DNA of 21,659 nt from BS750m-G62 sp964577175 (GTDB taxonomy: Bacteria > Planctomycetota > Phycisphaerae > FEN-1346), in contig CAZNYC010000066.1 in assembly GCA_964577175.1 (NCBI GenBank), positions 1-21,659 of the forward strand. Reading direction: 5' to 3'. A model generated the notes under the pieces. That model did no database searches, was not told the DNA's origin, and saw only the letters and a list, made by a program, of their open reading frames with translations. The position numbers and the translations under genes are program-made. Below are positions 8,398 to 15,821 of the stretch, in pieces (position 1 is the stretch's first letter; the number at the start of each line of letters is the position of its first letter).

Positions 8398-9732
8398 ATG
8401 CTCTCCTTCAAATCCACCGAGATTCTCCGGCTGGGCATCCGAAGCCTGCTCGTCCATCCCGGCCGCAGCGTCCTGACGATGCTGGGCATCCTGTTCGGCG
8501 TGACGGCCGTCATCGCCACCCTGGCCGTGGTGCGCGGCATCGGGGAGAAGATGAAGGACGAAGTCCGCCGCATGGGCGCCACGAACATCATCGTCGAGGC
8601 CGTCAAGCCCGCCGAGAGCGAGTCCACCACCGACCAGAACACCACGAGCGGCGTGGCGATCAATTACGGCCTGACCTACGAGGACGCCGAACGCATCCAG
8701 TCGTCCATCCCGACGGCGGAGGTGGTCGTCCCGGCCCGGCGCATCCCCGTCGTCGCCCGGTACCTGACCAGCCGCACACGGGCCGAGGTGCTCGGCACCG
8801 TCCCGTGGTACGACGAGACGTACGGCATCGGCGTGGCGCGGGGCCGGTGGCTCACGCCCGTCGACCAGCGGAAGGTGGACAACGTGTGCGTCCTGGGCGC
8901 CGGCATCGCGCGGAAACTCTTTCCCCGGTCCGACGCGGTCGGCGAGAACCTCTGGCTGGGCGATTACACCTACCGCGTGGTCGGCGTGATGGAGGAGCGC
9001 GGCAAGGCGTCGGGCGGCAGCGAGGACGCCGACTACGACCGCACCATCTACATTCCCCTGACGGCCGCCCGGCACCGGTTCGGCGAGACCCTCATCGACC
9101 GCTCCGCCGGCACGCGCAGTTTCGAGATATGCGAACTCCACGAGATTACCGTCAAGGTGCCCGAACCCGAGCAGGTCCGCCCCGCCGCCGCCATCATTAC
9201 GGGCCTGCTCGAGCGTTTCCACGACCCGGGCAAGAAGGACTGGGCCGTCCGGGTGCCCCTGGAACGCCTCGAAGCCCTGGAGCGGACACAGTGGCTGTTT
9301 GCGATCCTGGGCGTCTCGATCGCCGCCATCAGCCTCATCGTGGGCGGCATCGGCATCATGAACATCATGCTCGCGACCGTGACGGAACGGACCCGCGAGA
9401 TCGGCATCCGCCGGGCCCTCGGCGCAAAACGCAAAGACATCATCAGCCAGTTCCTCGTCGAGACGGTCGTCCTCTCCGGCGTGGGCGGGGCCGTCGGCGT
9501 GCCCGTGGGCGTCCTCTTCGCGGTCGTCATCCCGCAACTGCTGACCAAGGCCGCGACGATGCTGGGCGTGGGCGGCGAGGCGGCGCTCTCCACCCTCAGC
9601 CGCACCGTCGTGACACCGGGGGCCGTCATCCTGGCCCTCGGCACGAGCATCGTCGTCGGCGTCGCCAGCGGCGTGTACCCCGCCTACCGGGCGGCGCAGA
9701 TGGACCCGATCCGGGCCCTGCGGCACGAGTGA
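8398..9732 (+). CDS. MacB-type ABC transporter permease
   Basis: Inner-membrane permease of the tripartite exporter. The 444-residue protein shows the MacB/FtsX arrangement: cytoplasmic N-terminal helix and TM1 (SVLTMLGILFGVTAVIATLAVV, about residues 22-42), a large periplasmic domain (about 43-295, MacB_PCD-like), then three C-terminal membrane segments (about 300-322, 356-382, 403-425) with the family phrase IGIMNIMLATVTERTREIGI followed by RRALGAKRKDI. It ends in DPIRALRHE, the usual PxxALR(Y/H)E terminus. No clear Shine-Dalgarno precedes the ATG at 8398, but the N-terminus matches family starts. It is separated from its ATPase partner by the 223-base repeat and is the last gene of the operon. 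Confidence 0.94.
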   Translation: MLSFKSTEILRLGIRSLLVHPGRSVLTMLGILFGVTAVIATLAVVRGIGEKMKDEVRRMGATNIIVEAVKPAESESTTDQNTTSGVAINYGLTYEDAERIQSSIPTAEVVVPARRIPVVARYLTSRTRAEVLGTVPWYDETYGIGVARGRWLTPVDQRKVDNVCVLGAGIARKLFPRSDAVGENLWLGDYTYRVVGVMEERGKASGGSEDADYDRTIYIPLTAARHRFGETLIDRSAGTRSFEICELHEITVKVPEPEQVRPAAAIITGLLERFHDPGKKDWAVRVPLERLEALERTQWLFAILGVSIAAISLIVGGIGIMNIMLATVTERTREIGIRRALGAKRKDIISQFLVETVVLSGVGGAVGVPVGVLFAVVIPQLLTKAATMLGVGGEAALSTLSRTVVTPGAVILALGTSIVVGVASGVYPAYRAAQMDPIRALRHE

Positions 9733-9950
9733 GGACAGGCCCAAGCGGCAGGCGGCAAGCCGCAAGCCAACGGCAGAAAGCGGCCGCGAGCCACGAGCCT
9801 CCGACGAAGAGACGAACGCGTAGGCCGCGGCGCGCCGCGGCATGGGCCTTTTCTCGTCCGCCCCGTCAGGGGGGGCGGTTGGGCTGTAGCCACGGGGGCC
9901 AGTGGAAACGCGGCGCCGTCAATTCCAGGAGCCCCGGAGGGGCGATTGAA

Positions 9951-9998
9951 CGCACGGCGAGATTCCTCGGCTCGCTGCGCTCGCTCGGAATGACAACC
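9951..9998. repeat. Inverted-repeat element, half copy (copy 2)
   Basis: CGCACGGCGAGATTCCTCGG through CTCGGAATGACAACC matches only the right half of the element seen complete at 1775, 13888 and 17654. The left arm is missing. Confidence 0.7.
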
Positions 9999-10032
9999 TT
10001 GCGCGCAGGGGCGCACCCGTCTGCCGCGGCGC

Positions 10033-10132
10033 NNNNNNNNNNNNNNNNNNNNNNNNNNNNNNNNNNNNNNNNNNNNNNNNNNNNNNNNNNNNNNNNNNNN
10101 NNNNNNNNNNNNNNNNNNNNNNNNNNNNNNNN
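10033..10132. other. Assembly gap (100 N) at a 66-bp repeat boundary
   Basis: Exactly 100 N. The last 14 bases on the left (10019-10032) equal the end of the 66-bp unit and the right side begins precisely at the start of the unit, so the gap hides an unknown number of units, possibly none. Confidence 0.85.
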
Positions 10133-10271
10133 GGCGCGGCCTACATCGCGCGCTCCCGGCCGGACAAGGCATGCCCTGAGCGAAGTCTGCCGCGGCGCGG
10201 CGCGGCCTACATCGCGCGCTCCCGGCCGGACAAGGCATGCCCTGAGCGAAGTCGAATGGGCCGGCCGGGCC
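10133..10271 (+). repeat. 66-bp tandem repeat ending in a dispersed repeat core
   Basis: Two copies with a period of 66 bases start at 10133 and 10199. The second runs on into a 50-base core (10222-10271, containing AAGGCATGCCCTGAG and GAAGTCGAATGGG) that recurs at 12551-12600 with 48 of 50 identities. Confidence 0.85.
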
Positions 10272-10307
10272 ACACACCGCTTGCGGCTTGCCGCTTGTGG
10301 CTTGCGG

Positions 10308-12443
10308 CTACTTCACTTCCACCCTGTACCACGTCGCGGGCGGGGTGCCGAGACGCAGACGCGGGCCGAGGTTCGTGTCTTCGGCCGGGAGAGGATCGCC
10401 GAGCGGCCGGCCCTCGGCGGTCAGCGGCTGATACGTGACGGACCCTTCGCCCTTCAGCCCCGTCAGCGTCACCGTGCCGCGCACCGGTTCGATGACCGTC
10501 GGGAACCGGCCCCACTGCTTGACGGTCTTGCGGTCGGGGTTCCACTCGAAACCCGTGTGAGCGGCGGTGGCCGTCGCCGTCAGGAGCAGCCGGCCGGCGG
10601 ATTCAATCGGCTCGCCGTCCAGGGACGTGAGGTACACCGTGGCAAACGGCGTGTCGATGTCGGCGGCGAGGTTCGCCGGCGTCCGGGACGCCTTGCCGAC
10701 GAAGCCCACCAGCGCCTGCGTGTGAGGCGAGTCGACGACCACCCGTCCCTGCTTCGCGTCGGCCCCGTACCAGCCCAGTTGGCCGGTGTCGGCCTCGATC
10801 TTGCCGAGGGGCGCGGCGTCCGGGTACGGCGTGGCCTCACCGTCCGGCGTCCAGCGCGTGGCGTGGACAAGGGGCACCGAGCGCGGGAAGGCCGGGTCGA
10901 AGAACGGCCGCTCCTTGCGGTCCATCCTGAGGCCCTCGATCATCTCCGTCTCGGTGTACGTGCGGACGATGCACCGCTTCGCACTCGCGAGATCCTTGCG
11001 GTGCCACAGCGGCGCGCACGCGGCCAGGTGCGTCATCTTGACCGGATCATTGGATATCTCGAAGTATCGGCGATAGGTCCGCTTGCGGGGGCGGAGCCGC
11101 CCGGCCCCCCACGTGAACCAGTAGATGCCGTCCCAGTCGTGGAAGAGGGCGTAGGCGGTGAGGACGGGAATGCCCTCCGAGGCCCACTCGGCCGGGTACG
11201 GGTGGTTCGTCTCGCTGATGGTGTACGGCCGGCCGACGACGGGCGTCCGCGCGAACTGGACGACCGTGGAATCGAGCGGGTCGTTCGCCATCGGCGTGTT
11301 CCGGATGCGGAACTCGCCGTGCGTGTGCGGGTGCTGCCAATAGCCGTGCCCGTCCACATAATCGAGGATCAGGTTGCTGCGGACGTGGGCGTAGGCGCAC
11401 GTGCGGTCGCTGTGGTCGGCCGTGCCGACGACGGGCGGCCGCACGCCCAACTCCTCCTTCAACAGGTGCCGCATGCCGCGGAAGAACGTCTCCTCCAGGT
11501 GGATGTAGAACCGGGCCTCGGTGCGAAACCGCAGGGCGGAGGCCTTGGCGAACCGGTCGGGCTTCAGGCGCGGCACGCGGTCGGCGCCGACCTCCTTGCG
11601 GATGGCCGCGAGGTCCGCAGCCGGCACGTGCTCCCGCAACCACGCATTGTATTGGCCCGTGAGTTCCTCGGCGTAGGAGACGGGGATGGGCGTCCAGGTG
11701 CCCGGCTTCTCCACGTTCTTGCCCACGAGGCGCCCGTTCACCCACCCTTCGAGGACGGAGTTCTCGTTGACGAGTTCAACCGTGACGACGGCCGGCTCGC
11801 GGCGGTACTCGTTCCCCGTGTACGGATTGCGATGCGTGAGAAGCCGGCGGGCGTAATCGTGCTGGAGTTCCACGAGCCGCGGATTGAAGTACGTGGCCGA
11901 CTTGCCGTAGCCCAGGTACTCGGCGTCCCGCACCCCGTCGGCGGCGGTGAAGCGGCGGCCGACGTTCAGGTTCAGGTTCGACCAGATGCCGCGTCTGACG
12001 AGTTCGGCGACGAAGAAGTCGAGGCGGTCGAGGGCGTCCGGGTCGAAGTGCTGCGTGTCCTTGCGCGACTTGTCGAGCAGCGGGCTCCACCGGCTGTCCA
12101 GGTGATGGAACCGGACGGCGTTGATGCCGCAGCGGGCCAGGTCGTCGGCGACGGTGGCGGCCACGTCCTTGGGCGGGAAGGCGTTCGGCCCGCACACATT
12201 GATGCCCCAGATGCGGAGGCGCGTCCCGTCCGGCCGCACAAGGTGCTCGCCGTCGACCTTGACGAACCCGCCCTTGCCGGCCGGCGGGTCCAGGTAGCCG
12301 GACATATCGACGACGCTCTCGCCGGCCTTCGTCCAGTCGATGGTGTACGGGACCATGTCGGATTCGCCGCCCTCGCCGGCCGCGGCAGTCGTGCAGGCGA
12401 GGAGGACCACGAGCATCGTGCTACGCAGCATGCGCACTTGCAT
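10308..12443 (-). CDS. Secreted glycoside hydrolase-like protein (TIM barrel, clan GH-A type)
   Basis: Likely an exported polysaccharide- or glycoside-cleaving enzyme. The ATG at 12443 is preferred because AGGAG lies 7 nt upstream; a GTG one codon earlier is possible. The 711-residue product has a Sec signal peptide (hydrophobic MLVVLLACTTAAAG, about residues 10-23) and no lipobox. The barrel covers about residues 50-480: the opening strand has RLRIWGINVCG; VELVNENS places Asn226-Glu227 as the predicted acid/base at strand 4; YTISETNHP places Glu411 as the predicted nucleophile at strand 7. About 200 C-terminal residues look like beta-sandwich accessory domains. It is relatively similar in pattern to GH5/GH39-like cellulase-fold proteins, but I cannot assign a family or substrate. 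It stands alone, convergent to the export operon and flanked by copies of one repeat family. Confidence 0.8.
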   Translation of the reverse strand: MQVRMLRSTMLVVLLACTTAAAGEGGESDMVPYTIDWTKAGESVVDMSGYLDPPAGKGGFVKVDGEHLVRPDGTRLRIWGINVCGPNAFPPKDVAATVADDLARCGINAVRFHHLDSRWSPLLDKSRKDTQHFDPDALDRLDFFVAELVRRGIWSNLNLNVGRRFTAADGVRDAEYLGYGKSATYFNPRLVELQHDYARRLLTHRNPYTGNEYRREPAVVTVELVNENSVLEGWVNGRLVGKNVEKPGTWTPIPVSYAEELTGQYNAWLREHVPAADLAAIRKEVGADRVPRLKPDRFAKASALRFRTEARFYIHLEETFFRGMRHLLKEELGVRPPVVGTADHSDRTCAYAHVRSNLILDYVDGHGYWQHPHTHGEFRIRNTPMANDPLDSTVVQFARTPVVGRPYTISETNHPYPAEWASEGIPVLTAYALFHDWDGIYWFTWGAGRLRPRKRTYRRYFEISNDPVKMTHLAACAPLWHRKDLASAKRCIVRTYTETEMIEGLRMDRKERPFFDPAFPRSVPLVHATRWTPDGEATPYPDAAPLGKIEADTGQLGWYGADAKQGRVVVDSPHTQALVGFVGKASRTPANLAADIDTPFATVYLTSLDGEPIESAGRLLLTATATAAHTGFEWNPDRKTVKQWGRFPTVIEPVRGTVTLTGLKGEGSVTYQPLTAEGRPLGDPLPAEDTNLGPRLRLGTPPATWYRVEVK

Positions 12444-12550
12444 CACCGCTCTCCTATAATTGGATGAGCCGCGGCACGCCGCGGCCTACATCGCCGGCAC
12501 GTGCCACGGCCGGTCTCGTCCGGCCGTGCGCCGCGACGGCCCGTATCTTT

Positions 12551-12600
12551 CCGGCCGGGCAAGGCATGCCCTGAGTGAAGTCGAATGGGCCGGCCGGGCC
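12551..12600 (+). repeat. Dispersed repeat core, second copy
   Basis: 48 of 50 bases match 10222-10271 in the same orientation. With that copy it brackets the glycosidase gene as a direct repeat. The ends CCGGCCGG and GGCCGGCCGGGCC are themselves self-complementary. Confidence 0.85.
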
Positions 12601-12712
12601 GCCCATTGCTCGCGGCTCGCGGCCCTGTCCCCGCTCCGCTGCGCGTCGCGGCCACGATCTCCCGGCCGGGCAATCTGGCCGGGCCACACAATCTGCTTCA
12701 CCCTCACCCCAT

Positions 12713-12735
12713 CCCTCTCCCATCAAGGGAGAGGG
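12713..12735. repeat. CCCTCTCCC hairpin just past the ATPase operon end
   Basis: Perfect 9-bp stem CCCTCTCCC (12713-12721), loop ATCAA, GGGAGAGGG (12727-12735), 22 nt downstream of the uspA-like stop. This form is typical of a widespread REP-like palindrome. It could stop or stabilise the long ATPase transcript, but there is no T-run. Confidence 0.65.
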
Positions 12736-12757
12736 AGTCTTCGCGCGCGGCTCGCGG

Positions 12758-13210
12758 CTACTTCACGACCAGGACGGGGCACGCGGCGCGGTCGATGATC
12801 TGCTGGCGCTGGCGCGCCAGGAGGTCGCGCGAGATCTTGCTCGACTGGAACCCGCCCAGGGCGATCAGGTCCACCTCGCGCTGGCGGACCTCGCGCGGCA
12901 CGATGGTCTCGGTGTTGCCCGTCAGCAGGACCTGCTCGGCCACAACCTTGCGGCCGGCGGCGCGTTCGACGACCTCGGCCAGTTGCCGGCGGGAGGATTC
13001 CTCCAGTTCGCTCTCGAACTCGCCCATCTCGGCATCGACGAGGATCCGGGCCGACAGCAGTTGCCGCAGCGTCTCCGTATCGACCACCGCCATGGCCGTG
13101 AGGGCGGCGCCCAGGTCGCGGGCCAGGTCGATGGCGGCGTCGGCGGCGTGGTACGAGGCGTCGGTCCCGTCCACGAGAACCAGGATGTGCCGGATGCTCG
13201 GTTTAGCCAT
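12758..13210 (-). CDS. Universal stress protein (UspA) domain protein
   Basis: A 150-residue single Usp-fold protein, last gene of the ATPase operon. It begins IRHILVLVDGTDASYHAADAAIDLA, the usual strand 1 and helix 1, and ends DRAACPVLVVK, the usual last strand. The nucleotide-binding signature G-x2-G-x9-G-(S/T) is not present near the C-terminus (the region reads GGFQSSKISRDLLARQRQQI), so it may not bind ATP in the standard way. A charged helical insertion sits at about residues 57-85. Its ATG overlaps the end of atpD by 8 bases with an AAGGGGG Shine-Dalgarno inside atpD, so it is translationally coupled to the ATPase. A regulatory or assembly role for the ATPase is inference. Confidence 0.88.
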   Translation of the reverse strand: MAKPSIRHILVLVDGTDASYHAADAAIDLARDLGAALTAMAVVDTETLRQLLSARILVDAEMGEFESELEESSRRQLAEVVERAAGRKVVAEQVLLTGNTETIVPREVRQREVDLIALGGFQSSKISRDLLARQRQQIIDRAACPVLVVK

Positions 13211-13850
13211 GGCGGCTGCCCCCTTCGCCTTCGCCGGCGAGGCGCTCCTTGACCATCTTCATGATGACGAGCGATTCGCGTTCGCGTTCCTCGAGGCTGT
13301 CCACGATGGAGTCGATCGTCTCGCTATAGTTTGGGATAAATATCTTGGAGAGTGCGTTGACGCGGCGCTGGGTTTTGCGCAGTTCGCGCGCCAGGCGCAG
13401 GACGGCGTTTTCGAGTTCCGCCAGTTCCCCGAGGACCTGGAGCGCCTCGGCGAACCGCCGCATCGCCGCATCCGTCGCCGCCCCCGTCCCGACGACGCCG
13501 AACTGGGCGCCCGGCTCCTCGCTGGTGACGGCGACCTCCGGCAGGCGGATGCCCATGAGGGCCTGCTCGTCGATCTCCGCCTCGTGCCGGACCGAGACCC
13601 CCAGGGCCGCCCGGTCCAGCGCGTCGGCACCCACGCTGAGCACGGCCTCGGCGAGGGCGGCGTGGGCGCGGGCCATCGCCTCCTCGGCCCGGCGCTGAGC
13701 GTCGCGGGCCCGGCCGAGGCGGCTCATCAACTCGAAGATGAGGATCTGCCGCTTCTGCTCCAGCAGATCGTACCCTTCCTCGGCCAGGTCCAGGCGGCGA
13801 GAGAGGTCCAGGTAGTTCGACCTGGTCGGCGCGATGTTCAGTTTGGCCAT
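13203..13850 (-). CDS. atpD: V/A-type ATPase subunit D (central stalk)
   Basis: Rotor shaft subunit that turns inside the A3B3 head. The 215-residue length fits the family (about 200-225). The N-terminal helix has the conserved pattern PTRSNYLDLSRRLDLAEEGY followed by DLLEQKRQIL, and the C-terminal helix has RRVNALSKIFIPNY followed by ETIDSIVDSLEERERES, the two antiparallel coiled-coil strands of the shaft. The middle (about residues 85-130) is the globular tip. It lies 171 bases after atpB, a spacer filled by a repeat module, and overlaps the UspA-domain gene by 8 bases. The symbol follows V/A-type naming, not F-type beta. Confidence 0.95.
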   Translation of the reverse strand: MAKLNIAPTRSNYLDLSRRLDLAEEGYDLLEQKRQILIFELMSRLGRARDAQRRAEEAMARAHAALAEAVLSVGADALDRAALGVSVRHEAEIDEQALMGIRLPEVAVTSEEPGAQFGVVGTGAATDAAMRRFAEALQVLGELAELENAVLRLARELRKTQRRVNALSKIFIPNYSETIDSIVDSLEERERESLVIMKMVKERLAGEGEGGSRHG

Positions 13851-13887
13851 GGTGCGTCTTTCACGTCATTCGTTGCCATGCGCAGCC

Positions 13888-13987
13888 TGTCATGCTGAGC
13901 GAAGCGAAGCATCTCGCCTCGATCGTTGCCGTTTTGCTGTTCGCACGGCGAGATTCTTCGTCGCCCTTCGGGCTCCTCAGAATGACG
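13888..13987. repeat. Inverted-repeat element, copy 3 (B/D junction)
   Basis: Ends TGTCATGCTGAG (13888-13899) and CTCAGAATGAC (13976-13986), with inner arms GCATCTCGCC and GGCGAGATTCTTC. About 100 bp, non-coding, between atpB and atpD. Confidence 0.85.
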
Positions 13988-13999
13988 GCGCGTATCCAC

Positions 14000-14016
14000 C
14001 CGGGCCGAAGGCCCGG
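14000..14016 (-). repeat. CCGGGCC-GAA-GGCCCGG hairpin after atpB
   Basis: Perfect 7-bp stem with 3-nt loop, 5 nt past the atpB stop. Near-identical hairpins follow atpA (15752-15768) and atpE (17777-17793). No U-tract follows. Confidence 0.75.
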
Positions 14017-14021
14017 TCACT

Positions 14022-15485
14022 TCACCGTTCCTCATTCATCATTCCTTGTTCATCATTGTCGCTTTGCCTTTCGCCTTCGCTTTTCTCCTCCCGATAATGC
14101 GCATCGAGCATCGCCTCGCCCACGCGGTGGAGCTGGTCGCGCGGCAGGATCGAGAGCACGTCCCACCCCAGGTCCAGCGTCTGGTGGATGGACCGGTTCT
14201 CGGTTTCCTCCTGGCCCAGGAACCGCCGCTCGAACGCCTCGCCGAACTCCAGGTACGTCTTGTCCAGCAGGCTCAGTTCCTCCTCGCCGATGACGTCCGC
14301 CAGGCCGCGCACCCGTTTCACGTGGGCGTAGGCGGCGAAGAGTTGGCTCGCCAGGACGGGATGGTCCTCGCGCGTGTACCCCTCGCCGACGCCGTCCTTC
14401 ATGAGGCGCGACAGGCTCGGCAGCCCGGCGATGGGCGGATAGATGCCCCGCTGGAAGAGGTCCCGCTCCAGGACGATCTGCCCCTCCGTGATGTACCCCG
14501 TGAGGTCCGGCACGGGATGGCTGATGTCGTCGGAGGGCATCGTGAGGATGGCCATCTGCGTGATGGACCCGCCGGAGCCCTCGATGCGCCCCGCGCGCTC
14601 GTACAGGCCCGCCAGGTCCGAGTACAGGTACCCGGGGTAGCCCTTGCGGCCGGGGATTTCGCCGCGCGCGGTGCCCACCTCGCGGAGCGACTCGCAGTAG
14701 TTCGTCATGTCCGTCATCAGCACGAGGACGTGCCGGCCCAGGTCGAAGGCGAGGTGCTCGGCCAGGGTGGCGGCGGCGCGGGGGGTGAGCAGGCGTTCCA
14801 CGCTCGGCGCATCGGCCAGCGAGAGGAACATCGTCACCCGCGCCAGGGCGCCCGAGTCCTCGAACGTCCGGACGAAGTACTGGGCCACGTCGTGCTTGAC
14901 GCCCATGGCGGCGAAGACCACCGCGAACTCCGTTTCCTCCTCCAGCAGCCGGGCCTGGCGGACGATCTGGGCCGCGAGGCGATCGTGCGGCAGTCCGTTG
15001 CCGGAGAAGATCGGCAACTTCTGCCCGCGCACGAGGGCGTTCATGCCGTCGATCGCCGAGATGCCCGTCTGGATGAACTCCCGCGGGTACTGACGGGCGT
15101 CCGGGTTGATCGGCAGACCGTTGATGTCGCGCCGGTCGGGGGCGAGCGGCGCCGGGCCGCCGTCCATCGGCCGGCCCAGGCCGTCGAAGACGCGGCCGAG
15201 CATGCGCGCCGAGACCGGCAGGCGGAAACTCTCGCCCAGGAAGCGGGTCCGCGTCGTCTCGCCCGCCAGGTTCGTCGTGCCCTCCAGCACCTGGACGACG
15301 ACGCGCGCCTCGGACACGTCGAGCACCCGGCCGAGGCGGCGCCGACCCGTGGGGTCGCGCACCTCGACCACCTCGTCGTACCCGGCGCCGCGGACGCGCT
15401 CGACGACGAGCAGCGGCCCGTCGAGGCGCGCCGCGCCCACGTATTCGAGCCCGCGGTCCTGGATGGTCTGCGTTTCGTCGCTCAC
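14022..15485 (-). CDS. atpB: V/A-type ATPase subunit B (non-catalytic head)
   Basis: Regulatory, non-catalytic subunit of the A3B3 hexamer. The GTG start at 15485 (GAGAGG 6 nt upstream) gives 487 residues and matches the family N-terminus (LEYVGAARLDGPLLVVERV). An in-frame ATG at 15698 would add 71 residues translated from repeat sequence and is rejected. The degenerate P-loop is SGNGLPHDRL (161-170), as expected for B. The family stretch RKGYPGYLYSDLAGLYERAG is present, as is SITQMAILTMPSDDISHPVPDLTGYI in two parts. The C-terminal last dozen or so residues (after REEKSEGERQS) are encoded by the repeat tail shared with the atpA and atpE 3' ends, a sign that a repeat insertion replaced or extended the natural end. 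Confidence 0.95.
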   Translation of the reverse strand: MSDETQTIQDRGLEYVGAARLDGPLLVVERVRGAGYDEVVEVRDPTGRRRLGRVLDVSEARVVVQVLEGTTNLAGETTRTRFLGESFRLPVSARMLGRVFDGLGRPMDGGPAPLAPDRRDINGLPINPDARQYPREFIQTGISAIDGMNALVRGQKLPIFSGNGLPHDRLAAQIVRQARLLEEETEFAVVFAAMGVKHDVAQYFVRTFEDSGALARVTMFLSLADAPSVERLLTPRAAATLAEHLAFDLGRHVLVLMTDMTNYCESLREVGTARGEIPGRKGYPGYLYSDLAGLYERAGRIEGSGGSITQMAILTMPSDDISHPVPDLTGYITEGQIVLERDLFQRGIYPPIAGLPSLSRLMKDGVGEGYTREDHPVLASQLFAAYAHVKRVRGLADVIGEEELSLLDKTYLEFGEAFERRFLGQEETENRSIHQTLDLGWDVLSILPRDQLHRVGEAMLDAHYREEKSEGERQSDNDEQGMMNEER

Positions 15486-15532
15486 GCCTGCCCTCTCATC
15501 CGTGCTTCGCCTGCGTCTGCCTGCACATGCGA

Positions 15533-15741
15533 TGTCATGCTGAGAGGTTGTGACTTTATTGGGCTTCGGCTCTTGGGACCGCAGTTTTCGAGGGCGTCGG
15601 GGCGCTTCGTTGAGCCACGCAGCAATAAAGTCACAAACTCTGGGCGAAGCGAAGCATCTCGCCGTGGTCGTTGAGTAGTCTGCGTCACAAAACGGCATAC
15701 ACGGCGAGATTCTTCGGTCGCTTCGCTCCCTCAGAATGACA
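15533..15741. repeat. Inverted-repeat element, copy 4, split by an insertion
   Basis: Ends TGTCATGCTGAG (15533-15544) and CTCAGAATGACA (15730-15741), inner arms GCATCTCGCC and GGCGAGATTCTTC as in copy 3. Without the insertion at 15545-15639 and the extra 5 bases it would be about 109 bp, like its relatives. Confidence 0.85.
15545..15639. mobile_element. 95-bp MITE-like insertion nested in repeat copy 4
   Basis: Terminal inverted repeats AGGTTGTGACTTTATTG (15545-15561) and CAATAAAGTCACAAACT (15623-15639) match at 16 of 17 positions. The flanks CTGAG (15540-15544) and CTGGG (15640-15644) look like a 5-bp target duplication with one change. Removing insert plus one flank restores the arrangement of copy 3. 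No transposase fits in 95 bp, so it would depend on one elsewhere. Confidence 0.7.
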
Positions 15742-15751
15742 ACCTACCTAC

Positions 15752-15768
15752 CCGGGCCGAAGGCCCGG
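15752..15768 (-). repeat. CCGGGCC-GAA-GGCCCGG hairpin after atpA
   Basis: Perfect 7-bp stem, 3-nt loop, about 53 nt past the atpA stop, identical to the hairpin after atpB. Confidence 0.75.
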
Positions 15769-15821
15769 TTCCTTCATCAGTGGGTGTTCGGTGTTCCTTG
15801 TTCATGATTGTTGTTTGGCCG

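Larger units (their letters stand above)
9733..10307. other. Convergent spacer of repeat fragments and a gap
   Basis: No gene is visible between the convergent permease and glycosidase genes. It contains a GCGGCAAGCCGCAAGCC-type stretch (about 9745-9775) whose complement recurs at 10278-10305, a half copy of the inverted-repeat element (9951-9998), the N run, and a 66-bp tandem repeat. All reading frames through it are incidental. Confidence 0.7.
12444..12757. other. Spacer between uspA-like gene and glycosidase gene, all repeats
   Basis: No gene seen. It holds a GCCGCGGC direct-repeat start (about 12469-12486), the 50-base repeat core (12551-12600), a further partial core (12662-12690) and a perfect 9-bp hairpin (12713-12735). 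Near the glycosidase start the sequence TATAGGAGAGCGG provides the ribosome binding site. No clear promoter was recognised. Confidence 0.6.
15486..15821. other. atpA-atpB spacer filled by nested repeats
   Basis: 336 bases with no gene. From the atpA end it holds an A-rich tail, a GC hairpin (15752-15768), the inverted-repeat element (15533-15741) and a 95-bp insertion within that element. The last 48 bases before the atpB GTG form its leader. Confidence 0.75.

Noticed and set aside
10133..10264. CRISPR-like repeat at the 66-bp units
   Set aside because: Head-to-tail tandem copies with no unique spacers and no cas genes nearby.
8805..12467. Very long plus-strand open frame (about 1220 codons) across the permease and glycosidase genes
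   Set aside because: It overlaps the permease in another frame and runs antisense to the glycosidase, crosses an N run, and is Arg/Pro/Gly-rich without any domain. High GC makes stops rare in these frames.
15486..15698. N-terminal extension of AtpB
   Set aside because: The extra 71 residues are translated from the repeat and the nested insertion; GTG at 15485 fits the family and has a Shine-Dalgarno.
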